Assembly (NCBI GenBank): GCA_900770405.1
Contig: CAAGKL010000042.1
Location: forward strand, 1-11,595
Source: Clostridia bacterium
Lineage (GTDB): Bacteria; Bacillota; Clostridia; UBA1381
Direction: 5' to 3'
DNA: 11,595 nucleotides
Shown: positions 1-7,371 of the stretch, one piece after another
How the letters are laid out: the number at the start of each line of letters is the position of its first letter
How positions within the stretch are numbered: the stretch's first letter is position 1
Position numbers and translations under genes: made by a program
Notes under the pieces: model-generated
What the model saw: only the letters and a program-made list of their open reading frames with translations
The model's database searches: none
What the model was told of the DNA's origin: nothing

Positions 1-1962
1 AAATACGGCGTGACGGTCAATGCCGGCACGGATATTCTGTACCGCTCGGGCGGTGCGGGGAGAAATGACAGCACAAAGCGCTTTACAAGCCTTGAAAATG
101 ACTATGCCCAGGCGATGGCGTACCTGTCGGAGGGCGCGGATAAGTTGTATTTGTTCAATCATTATTCAAGCTGGTATGACGGTTACAGCCAGCCGTTTGA
201 CGCATCTGATGTTGCGGATACCGGCACGCGCAAAAATCTTCTGAATAATGCGGGCAGTACGCAGACGCTGCTGAATCAGAACCGCTCCTACCTTGTGTCC
301 TACCAGGATATTACGGGAAATCTTTATGAAGATGTCTACAGGTATGACCCGCTGCCGGTCAAAATCGGGAGCGGCGAGACTGCGAGCTTTAAAATCAAAA
401 CAGGTGCAATCCCGGCGAATGCAGCGGTTGCCGTAATTGCGGGTGTTGCCGCAAAGGACGCGTTCAAAACCGGCACGGACACCGCGCCGACCGACAGCGA
501 TGTGCGGGATTTCGGAAATGAGCTTGATATAACAAGCGGGGACGCGCTCGGCGTGACGGTGAACGGTAATGCCGCTGCGGGCACGGCAGACGTGTTCTGC
601 GAGGGCACGGACGCCCCGATAAAGGATAAAAACTACGGAAAGCTGGGCTCGAAGTACTGGAAATACAGGTACAGACTGCCCAAAACAGTGGCGGTGGGTG
701 AATTTGACGCGTATGCATATGAATTTGCCGCAGCCGATACGGACGCTATGGCGCAGGTTGTGACCGTGACAAATAACTCCGGCTCGGATATGACCCTGAG
801 CTATGTTGAGCTCAGAGTGATGGTGGATAAAAACAGCGAGGATTATATTATCAGATCGTGCGTGGATTATGATAACGCAAAATGCTATTCCGCGGGTATG
901 ACGGAATGTGTTGAAACAAGAAGTTTTGCAAAGCTGTACGGCGCTGACCAATATAAGGTTTACGAAACGCTTACATATAATATAGCGCCCAAAAAAGCGG
1001 GGAAATATAAAGCGTATCTTTATGCCGAGACAACGGCGGACGATGCTTACAGCCTGACGGCGGCATTTGCGGACGGGCAGGAGGCTGCGGTCACCGTCCC
1101 GCCGACGGCATCGCACCGTTTTGCGAGGGTTGAGATAGGTGAGTTCTATCTGTACGAGGATCAGAATAATGAGCTGACTTTAAAGACGACAACGAACGGC
1201 ACGGTGTATGTCGACAGTATTGAGTTTGTCAGAGTCGGCGATTTGCCGAATGACCGCGAGACCGTAGCAATTCCCTTTGACAGCTTGGATGCGGATAAGT
1301 CAAATCACTATGATAAGGGTGAGCAGGGCGTTTATATGCAAATAGGCGGAACGCTGGCATATAACTTCACGACGCGTCTTGATGGCGGAGTTTACAGAAT
1401 GAAAACGCAGGCAAAGCCGGCAGAACAGGGAAAAACAATACGGTATTCGGTTGACGGAAACCTTTATGCGGCTACGGTCGACAGCGACGGCTATGCCACG
1501 GTCGATGTTGCCCTAAGCGGGACGAAGCATACATTGGTGCTGTATTCGATGGAGGTCAACATTGCGGGTATTTACCTCGAATGCAGTCCGGAATATACGC
1601 AGGCGGGGTATATAAGCTTTAAGGGCGGCAACTTTGCGGCAAACGGAACTGCTGCGTATAAGGTGACGGCGGCTAAGGCCGGGACTTACACGCTGAGGGC
1701 GGTTTACGGTATGAAGGAAGTTGGTGCAGGAAATGACGGCAGCGGCGGAACGCCGACACAGGGAAAGCTCACCGTCACGGCAAACGGCAAAAGCATAGAA
1801 AATACGCTCGGCTCAACGAGCTGGAAGTGGGGCTCGTATGTGTATGAGATTGTTACGCTTGGAAGTGTTGAGCTTAGCGAGGGCGAGAACACAATTTCGC
1901 TGAGCTACGCCGGCGAAACGGAGCTCGGACTGGACAGCTTAATGCTGGATTTGGCGAAATAA
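1..1962 (+). CDS. Modular carbohydrate-active protein, C-terminal part (5' end outside window)
   Basis: The frame is open from base 1, so the start lies upstream; the GTG at 10 has no ribosome binding site and is not the true start. The first ~60 residues, with a segment reading GADKLYLFNHYSSW, resemble the last strand and helix of a TIM-barrel glycosidase. After this come beta-rich segments without recognisable catalytic motifs: roughly 340-1100 (Gly/Ala/Thr-rich strands), ~1120-1240 ending in VYVDSIEFVRV, ~1300-1590, and ~1600-1959 ending in GLDSLMLDLAK. The last three have the look of CBM6/CBM35-like beta-sandwich modules, in which such a D-S/Y-I/L ending is common. The protein ends without an LPXTG signal, dockerin or SLH repeat. 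It is probably a large, possibly secreted polysaccharide-active enzyme, but the signal peptide and most of the catalytic domain are not visible. The glycosidase class cannot be assigned from what is here. Glycosidase neighbours downstream support a role in glycan use. Confidence 0.72.
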   Translation, partial: KYGVTVNAGTDILYRSGGAGRNDSTKRFTSLENDYAQAMAYLSEGADKLYLFNHYSSWYDGYSQPFDASDVADTGTRKNLLNNAGSTQTLLNQNRSYLVSYQDITGNLYEDVYRYDPLPVKIGSGETASFKIKTGAIPANAAVAVIAGVAAKDAFKTGTDTAPTDSDVRDFGNELDITSGDALGVTVNGNAAAGTADVFCEGTDAPIKDKNYGKLGSKYWKYRYRLPKTVAVGEFDAYAYEFAAADTDAMAQVVTVTNNSGSDMTLSYVELRVMVDKNSEDYIIRSCVDYDNAKCYSAGMTECVETRSFAKLYGADQYKVYETLTYNIAPKKAGKYKAYLYAETTADDAYSLTAAFADGQEAAVTVPPTASHRFARVEIGEFYLYEDQNNELTLKTTTNGTVYVDSIEFVRVGDLPNDRETVAIPFDSLDADKSNHYDKGEQGVYMQIGGTLAYNFTTRLDGGVYRMKTQAKPAEQGKTIRYSVDGNLYAATVDSDGYATVDVALSGTKHTLVLYSMEVNIAGIYLECSPEYTQAGYISFKGGNFAANGTAAYKVTAAKAGTYTLRAVYGMKEVGAGNDGSGGTPTQGKLTVTANGKSIENTLGSTSWKWGSYVYEIVTLGSVELSEGENTISLSYAGETELGLDSLMLDLAK

Positions 1963-1970
1963 AGCAAGGG

Positions 1971-1999
1971 GTATCGGGCGGCGGCAAGCTGCCCGATAT
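1971..1999 (+). other. Intergenic hairpin between modular protein and GH63-like gene
   Basis: A 12-bp stem (1971-1982 with 1988-1999, two G.U pairs) encloses a 5-nt loop. It starts 8 nt after the stop of the upstream gene. There is no T-run after it, so it is not a classic intrinsic terminator. It could protect or process the upstream mRNA or give partial termination. The function is inferred only from structure and position. Confidence 0.5.
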
Positions 2000-2023
2000 G
2001 CTGTATAAACGCGGAGGATTAAT

Positions 2024-3286
2024 ATGAAATACTGGGACGTATTTTTTGATAACGATAATGCGCATGAGCCGCTTGAAATCAAGGGGAATATCGATGTGTC
2101 GGGAGTGAGCGATGCGGCGGCGCCCGGCATTGTAAAGGAATATATGAACAAGGGCATCGAGAAATGCCTGCGCGAGCCGGTCGGCGATATGAAGTATAAA
2201 TTTGTCGTGCCGGGCGCGGAATACCAGGATTTGTGGGACTGGGATTCGTTTTTTATGTGCTGCGCCCTGCCCGATGATAAGCTCGAATATGCACAGGGTA
2301 CAATAAGGGGGCTTCTGGACGCAACCCGCGCCGACGGTATGCCGGCAAAAATGGTTCGCCGCGACGGCTCGGCGCTGCTTGTGGAGCAGACGCTGCCGCT
2401 TCTGGCGCAGTTTACATACATCGTAGCTGAGCGTATGGGCGACTTTTCGTGGGCGGACGGATATTGGGATAAGCTCGAAAATATTGCGGCGTATCACGAT
2501 AAGCATTTCGTCCGTGACGGCTTTCACGTGTGGAATACCTGGAGCGGCATCGACAATAACCCGAGCCTGTACGGACAAGTGCCGGGCACGGTTGCCGGGG
2601 CGGATCTGGCGGCTTGGATATACCGCGAGCTGAAGGCTATGGAAAAGCTGTCGGCAAGGCTCGGCAGGGGCAGAGAGGATTATTACGCGCAAAAGGCAGA
2701 GCGCCTGAAAAAGTTCATTCAGGACAACTATTTTGACTATGCCGACGGATTTTTCTACGATATTTTAAAAAATACCGACGGCATCGAGATTCCGAAAATG
2801 TTCCAGGCGGTGAAATGGAACACCTTTATCAAGTTTAGAAGCTGGGCGAATTTGTTTGTTTTGTGGGGCAAAGCCGCAAGCTGCGAACAGGCGGCAGAGG
2901 TCGTGAAGAAGATAATGTCACCGGGCGAATTTTTGTCCTGCTGCGGCATACGCTCGCACAGCAAAAACGATATGGTGTACAACAATGAGCCCATGGGCAA
3001 TCCGTCCAACTGGCAGGGCCCTGTGTGGGGGCTTTCCACGTTCCTGACGGCATATGCGATGAGCCGCTACGGCTATAAAAATGAGGCGCTCGACGCGGCG
3101 CGGCGGCTGATTCGCACCTATGCCGCCGATATTGAGCAGAACGGCTGTGTGCACGAATTTTACCACGGCGAGACGGGACAGCCGCTTATGCGCCCGTATT
3201 TTATGAGCTGGAATGTGCTGGCGCTGCGGGTCATCGACGATATAGAAAACGGCACGGACTGCACAACGCTGGATATACTGGACTGA
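2024..3286 (+). CDS. GH63/MGH1-like (alpha/alpha)6-barrel glycoside hydrolase
   Basis: A 420-residue protein of the inverting trehalase/GH63-like superfamily (annotated in databases as trehalase-like or MGH1-like domain). Motifs in family order are WDWDSFF (~71-77), the sugar-binding start of the barrel; WSGIDNNPSL with D177 as candidate general acid; a NWQGPVW motif near residue 330; and HEFYHGETGQ with E378 as candidate general base. Related enzymes remove terminal glucose or mannose from glucosylglycerate, mannosylglycerate, trehalose or N-glycan-like oligosaccharides; the substrate here cannot be told from sequence. It has the length of a single catalytic domain and no signal peptide, so it is probably cytoplasmic. 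The start is supported by GGAGG at 2013-2017, 6 nt before ATG. It lies 61 nt after the modular protein and is followed by a hairpin. Confidence 0.82.
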   Translation: MKYWDVFFDNDNAHEPLEIKGNIDVSGVSDAAAPGIVKEYMNKGIEKCLREPVGDMKYKFVVPGAEYQDLWDWDSFFMCCALPDDKLEYAQGTIRGLLDATRADGMPAKMVRRDGSALLVEQTLPLLAQFTYIVAERMGDFSWADGYWDKLENIAAYHDKHFVRDGFHVWNTWSGIDNNPSLYGQVPGTVAGADLAAWIYRELKAMEKLSARLGRGREDYYAQKAERLKKFIQDNYFDYADGFFYDILKNTDGIEIPKMFQAVKWNTFIKFRSWANLFVLWGKAASCEQAAEVVKKIMSPGEFLSCCGIRSHSKNDMVYNNEPMGNPSNWQGPVWGLSTFLTAYAMSRYGYKNEALDAARRLIRTYAADIEQNGCVHEFYHGETGQPLMRPYFMSWNVLALRVIDDIENGTDCTTLDILD

Positions 3287-3322
3287 AAAAAAGCAATATG
3301 CCGCCTGCGGTATGTTGCTTTT
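3287..3322 (+). terminator. Strong hairpin, possible intrinsic terminator or attenuator
   Basis: A 15-bp uninterrupted stem (3289-3303 with 3308-3322, two G.U pairs) with a 4-nt CCTG loop follows immediately after the stop of the GH63-like gene. It has an A-run on the left and four T on the right, as in intrinsic terminators. The T-run is short, so read-through into the beta-helix gene is likely. It ends 6 nt before the ribosome binding site of the next gene. Confidence 0.6.
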
Positions 3323-3328
3323 AACAGT

Positions 3329-3337
3329 GAGGAAAGG
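3329..3337 (+). promoter_or_regulatory. Ribosome binding site deciding the beta-helix gene start
   Basis: GAGGAAAGG lies 7 nt before ATG at 3345. An in-frame ATG at 3312 falls inside the terminator-like hairpin and has no Shine-Dalgarno sequence, so 3345 is the better start. Confidence 0.75.
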
Positions 3338-3344
3338 ATTTGCG

Positions 3345-5357
3345 ATGGAGAAGAAAATATTTTATGTTGCGCAGGACGGAATATACGGTCACAGCGGGGA
3401 AAATCCGCAGCCGTCCGCGGGGAAAAGGGACGGCCCGCTTTGCTTTAATTTAAATTATTTAAAGGATATTGTGAGCGAGGATAATATCAAGGGAAAACTT
3501 TATGAGTACGAGTTCATTTTCCGCGGCGGGACGTATTACATAAATAAGCCGTGGGTTCTGATGCCGCATAACGGAGGGAAAATAACCTTTAAGGCGTACG
3601 AAAACGAAGAGGTCATAATAAGCGGCGGGAAGAAAATAACGGGATTTTGCGAGGAGACGGTGAATGGGATAAAGATGCTTGCCGCGGATGTCCCCGAGGC
3701 AAAGGGAGGCGAGTGGAATTTTCGCGAGCTGTACGTGAACAAGCGCTTTGCCGAGCGTCCGTCATATCCTGCGGACGGGACATATTTTCGCATAAAGTCC
3801 ACGCCGGGAAATCCGCTTGACGGTGACTGGCAGCACGGAATGAGCTTTTTTGAAACCTGCCCGGGTGATTTGGACGCGCTCGGAGACCTTGACGAGGCAG
3901 AGATACTTGTGACGCATTACTGGGTCGAGGAGCGTATGCCGATTGTGCGGTATGACAGGGACGCGCATACGGTGTACTGCGACAGGCGCTCGGGATTTCA
4001 GCTCAGGGACGATGTGGTGACCGACTATGCAAAATACCGCGTGGAAAATGTATTTTCGGAACTCAAAGAGCCGGGGCAGTGGTATCTCGACTGCAAAATC
4101 GGCAAGCTGTACTATATTCCGCGGGACGGCGAAACGGCGGAGAATATCTTGGTCGAAGCGCCGGTTCTAACCGAGATTTTACGGCTTGCGGGCGGCAACG
4201 GCAAATTTACCGAGGGGATAACCTTTGAAAATATCGTGTTTGAAAATACAGCGTCGGACAATAACGGGCAGATGCCGCCGCGCACGGCGCATATGTTTTA
4301 CGACACCGCGCATAAATACGCAAGTTCGTGCCAGGCGGCGGTGAATATCAACGGCGCGGTGCGGCTGGCGAGCGCGAAAAACTGCGCATTTTCGGGGTGT
4401 ACCTTCAGAAACATCGGCAATTATGCGGTGCAGATCGGCAATTCGTGCGAGAGAATTGAAGTGCACGGCTGCGAGTTTTACGGCTGCGGCGCGGGTGGAA
4501 TACGCATCGACGGCGGCGATTATTTCGAGCCGGAGGGGCTCGCGACCGGTTATAACTGCATAACGGACAACAAAATACACGACTGCACGAAAATTTTCTA
4601 CAGTGCAATCGGAATATTCATAATGAACGGATTTTCAAACTATATCGCACGCAACGAGATATACAACCTGAAATATACCGGGATTTCGTGCGGCTGGGTC
4701 TGGGGGTTCACCAAAAGCAGAGCCTGCGACAATGTAATTGAGTATAACCACATACACCACCTCGGCACGGGCGATATGAGCGATATGGGCGGGATATATA
4801 TGCTCGGACCGCAGGGCGGCAGCGAAATCCGCGGCAATTGTATTCACGACATAAAAAAAGCGAACTACGGCGGTTGGGGAATATACCTCGACGAGGGCAG
4901 CAGCTGCATTGTCGCGGAGAAGAACCTTGTTTACAATACTGATTCCGAGGCGCTTTTCATAAATTACGGCAAGGAAAATATGATACGGTATAATATTTTG
5001 TCGGCGGGCAAAAACGCAACGGTCGGCATCGGCAGAACGATGAGCCATAATGCCGCGACGTTTATACAGAATATTTTCGTTTTCGGTGATAAGCCCGCGA
5101 TTTTCGGCAGAAGTCAGGTGCACTTTGAGGATAAAACGGTGATTTTTGACTGCAATTATTACTGCGGCGCGCAGCGTGGAGAACCGACGGTGACGGTCGG
5201 CGAACCGGGCAGAGAGGACAACAAAATTTTCTCGTGGGACGAATGGTGCGCGATGGGATATGATGCGGGCTCGCACCTTGTGTCGGACATTTTCGATGCG
5301 GGTTCGTTTGAACTGAAAAAAGACGCGGAGGTATTTGGGTATGGCTTCAAGAGGTAA
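3345..5357 (+). CDS. Right-handed parallel beta-helix protein, GH141-like glycosidase candidate
   Basis: A 670-residue protein. The N-terminus (KIFYVAQDG, then FRGGTYYI and ITFKAYENEEVIISGG) is the usual opening of polysaccharide-active beta-helix proteins. After an inserted domain (~120-285), the rungs run from ~300 to ~610 with repeated N/G-I-x-I and N.IH..G turns. The segments SDMGGIY and GIYLDEGSS place two acidic residues, D480 and D516, on neighbouring rungs. GH141, which includes a characterised alpha-L-fucosidase acting on rhamnogalacturonan-II, uses two Asp in a comparable region, so these are candidate catalytic residues; the family assignment is from memory of the motifs, not from a search. 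No signal peptide is visible, which is unusual for this fold and suggests work on imported oligosaccharides. Its 3' end overlaps the SGNH gene by 17 nt. A polysaccharide lyase or non-catalytic role remains possible. Confidence 0.75.
   Translation: MEKKIFYVAQDGIYGHSGENPQPSAGKRDGPLCFNLNYLKDIVSEDNIKGKLYEYEFIFRGGTYYINKPWVLMPHNGGKITFKAYENEEVIISGGKKITGFCEETVNGIKMLAADVPEAKGGEWNFRELYVNKRFAERPSYPADGTYFRIKSTPGNPLDGDWQHGMSFFETCPGDLDALGDLDEAEILVTHYWVEERMPIVRYDRDAHTVYCDRRSGFQLRDDVVTDYAKYRVENVFSELKEPGQWYLDCKIGKLYYIPRDGETAENILVEAPVLTEILRLAGGNGKFTEGITFENIVFENTASDNNGQMPPRTAHMFYDTAHKYASSCQAAVNINGAVRLASAKNCAFSGCTFRNIGNYAVQIGNSCERIEVHGCEFYGCGAGGIRIDGGDYFEPEGLATGYNCITDNKIHDCTKIFYSAIGIFIMNGFSNYIARNEIYNLKYTGISCGWVWGFTKSRACDNVIEYNHIHHLGTGDMSDMGGIYMLGPQGGSEIRGNCIHDIKKANYGGWGIYLDEGSSCIVAEKNLVYNTDSEALFINYGKENMIRYNILSAGKNATVGIGRTMSHNAATFIQNIFVFGDKPAIFGRSQVHFEDKTVIFDCNYYCGAQRGEPTVTVGEPGREDNKIFSWDEWCAMGYDAGSHLVSDIFDAGSFELKKDAEVFGYGFKR
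5327..5331 (+). promoter_or_regulatory. Ribosome binding site deciding the SGNH gene start
   Basis: GGAGG inside the end of the beta-helix gene lies 9 nt before ATG at 5341 but only 3 nt before the alternative TTG at 5335, so ATG 5341 is chosen. Confidence 0.7.
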
Positions 5358-5937
5358 AAATGTTGTGCTTGAGGAATATGAGTGGACGGATTTTTGGTGG
5401 GATAACCACGATGCCGGCGAGAAAACCGTGCTGTTGGTCGGCGATTCGCAGACGCGCGGTCTTCGTCCGTATTTTGCGCAGCCGCAGCTGAGGACGGATA
5501 TGTTCGCCACGTCAAAATGCGTCGATAATCCCGATTATCTGCGAGAGCTTAAATATGTGCTCGAAGGGTATCGATATGACTGCATATGCTTTAGCCACGG
5601 GCTTCACGGCTGGCATCTGGGGCTTGAAGATTATGCGGAAAAGTGCGGCGAGGTTCTGGATTTGCTGGTTCGAACGGGCGCGGAAATTATCGTCGAAAGC
5701 TGCCTGCCGGTCGCGCTGCCGGGGGATAAGTATATTTTGGACGAGACGCGAAACGGTATTATAAACGAAAGAAACCGAGTGCTGAAAAAGCTTGCTGCGG
5801 AAAAAGGTTTTGCGTATATTGACCTGTACGGTGCGGTGGTTAATATGGCAGATATACGCGACAGGGACGGTATGCACTATAACGAAAAAGGGTATCGGCT
5901 TTTGGCGCAAAAGCTTGCGGAAATGGTATACAAATGA
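5341..5937 (+). CDS. SGNH/GDSL-family hydrolase, probable carbohydrate esterase
   Basis: A 198-residue single-domain SGNH hydrolase. Block I is VLLVGDSQTRG with nucleophile S36. A FSHGLHGW segment sits where the family has its block III Asn-containing motif; here the usual GxND is replaced by a GLH form. Block V is DGMHYNEKGY, giving the catalytic Asp/His pair D176 and H179. Such enzymes typically remove O-acetyl or other ester groups, and in this cluster it would strip ester decorations from oligosaccharides before or during cleavage by the neighbouring glycosidases. No signal peptide is present, so it is cytoplasmic. It overlaps the beta-helix gene by 17 nt and the next gene by 4 nt (ATGA), pointing to coupled translation. 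The ester bond it cleaves cannot be read from the sequence. Confidence 0.85.
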   Translation: MASRGKNVVLEEYEWTDFWWDNHDAGEKTVLLVGDSQTRGLRPYFAQPQLRTDMFATSKCVDNPDYLRELKYVLEGYRYDCICFSHGLHGWHLGLEDYAEKCGEVLDLLVRTGAEIIVESCLPVALPGDKYILDETRNGIINERNRVLKKLAAEKGFAYIDLYGAVVNMADIRDRDGMHYNEKGYRLLAQKLAEMVYK

Positions 5938-7355
5938 AATTGACACAGGACAGGCAAAACCCGACGCCGGACTATTATTGCACGTGGCAGACGCAGCTTT
6001 ACACCTGCGATAACGGCGGGCCGGAAATGCAGCGCGCATATATGACGGAGGAAAATCTGTTCGGCGGCGGCGCGGCGCAGGGCTGGGTGAATTTTTACGA
6101 AAGGGCGCGAAAGGACCTGCTGTTGGTTATGGACGACAGCTGGGACGTGCCGGTTAAAAATTACGAAAAGCATTACGGCAGTCTTGTGCTTGATAAGGGG
6201 AAATTCCCGGGCTTTTATGAAGAAAACAATCCGCAAAAGAGCCTTGAAAGGCTTACCGAAAGGGTAAAGCAAGCCGGCTGGAAAGGGCTCGGCGGCTGGG
6301 TATGTGCGCAGGAATCGCCGCTGTATCCGGAAAAAAGTGCGGAGGAATATTGGATAAAGCGGCTCAAATGGTGTCAAAATGCGGGGTTTTCATACTGGAA
6401 GGTCGACTGGGGCGAAAAGGCAAAGGATTTGGGATTTCGTCGTATGCTGACACGGCTGCAAAAACAATATGCCCCCGACATTGTGATAGAGCACGCGATG
6501 CTTGCCGACACAATCGGGTTCGGCGACGTGTTCCGCACATACGATGTCCCGGCAATAATGTCAATCCCGATGACGATGCAGAAAACGGCGGAGTGCCTTA
6601 CGCATACCGACGGCGGAATGATAAACTGCGAGGACGAGGCGTATATCGCGGCGGCACTCGGGTGCGTTATGGGAATTATGCGCCACCCGCTGTGCGGAAA
6701 TCTGCCCGGCGGCGAGCCGGATTTGTCATTCCCGGCAATGCACAGGAGCATAAAAACCAAAACAGCGGAAATTCTGCGCGCGGTTCGCTGGCACAGAATG
6801 GCACCGGCATTCGGCGTAACCGTGGACGATGTGCAGGTGAGCAAGGGGCGGCTCACCGATTATTGGGATATTAAATCTCAGCGTGCGGAGTTTGAAAAAT
6901 GGTGGGGCTTTAAGGACGGAGAAAGGATTGAAAAATCCGCCCCGGCGGCAATTTCGCGGGGAATGCCGCTGCCGGAGATCAAGCCGGATAAAAACGGACT
7001 TGTTCCGTTTGCGGTATCGTCAAAAAATCCGAACGGCATAATTTCCGTCGCGACGCTCGGGAGAACCCGGGGAAGGGAGTATATCCTGCCGAAGTGCGCG
7101 GTGGGAATCGATGGCGGCGATGCCGTACGGTTCGGGATTTTCGGCGAATATGACAGGCTGATTATACATACAGGTCTTAAAAAGGGCAGAGTTTATATCC
7201 AGGATATTGCGTCAAATGAGGCGGCGGATATTACCGGTAAGGTTGAATTTGCGGATAACAGGCTTGTAATTGACGGAAGAATAATACACAATTTCGGCAC
7301 AATGGAAAACGGCTGCGATACGTCCGAGCCGGGGGTTGTGCTGGGGATAATCTGA
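5934..7355 (+). CDS. Clan-D-like (GH27/GH36-type) TIM-barrel glycosidase
   Basis: A 473-residue protein. The segment FSYWKVDWGEK puts D158 at the position of the GH27/GH36 nucleophile motif (Y-x-K-x-D), and VFRTYDV, with R201 and D204, resembles the acid/base motif of the same clan (R-x-x-D). The spacing of 46 residues is reasonable for a TIM barrel. The region after ~330 is beta-rich and fits the usual C-terminal beta-sandwich. Clan-D members are mostly alpha-galactosidases or alpha-N-acetylgalactosaminidases, with other specificities in divergent subfamilies; the N-terminal barrel motifs are not those of classic alpha-galactosidases, so the substrate is uncertain. It has no signal peptide. 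The start ATG overlaps the SGNH stop (ATGA), suggesting translational coupling and joint action. Confidence 0.68.
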   Translation: MKLTQDRQNPTPDYYCTWQTQLYTCDNGGPEMQRAYMTEENLFGGGAAQGWVNFYERARKDLLLVMDDSWDVPVKNYEKHYGSLVLDKGKFPGFYEENNPQKSLERLTERVKQAGWKGLGGWVCAQESPLYPEKSAEEYWIKRLKWCQNAGFSYWKVDWGEKAKDLGFRRMLTRLQKQYAPDIVIEHAMLADTIGFGDVFRTYDVPAIMSIPMTMQKTAECLTHTDGGMINCEDEAYIAAALGCVMGIMRHPLCGNLPGGEPDLSFPAMHRSIKTKTAEILRAVRWHRMAPAFGVTVDDVQVSKGRLTDYWDIKSQRAEFEKWWGFKDGERIEKSAPAAISRGMPLPEIKPDKNGLVPFAVSSKNPNGIISVATLGRTRGREYILPKCAVGIDGGDAVRFGIFGEYDRLIIHTGLKKGRVYIQDIASNEAADITGKVEFADNRLVIDGRIIHNFGTMENGCDTSEPGVVLGII

Positions 7356-7371
7356 GACGGGGGAAATAATT

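Noticed and set aside
166..1116. Long minus-strand open frame (316 codons) opposite the modular protein
   Set aside because: The translation is rich in Arg, His, Cys and Ile with no family motifs, and it mirrors a real plus-strand coding region; it is a shadow frame.
1874..2692. Minus-strand frame of 272 codons across the first GH63-like gene
   Set aside because: It has no recognisable domain or ribosome binding site, and the plus strand carries a clear enzyme with catalytic motifs.
3312..3345. Upstream ATG at 3312 as the beta-helix protein start
   Set aside because: It lies inside the terminator-like hairpin without a Shine-Dalgarno sequence, whereas ATG 3345 has one 7 nt upstream.
4635..5510. 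Minus-strand frame of 291 codons over the beta-helix gene end
   Set aside because: The composition is that of an antisense shadow, and it crosses two real overlapping plus-strand genes.
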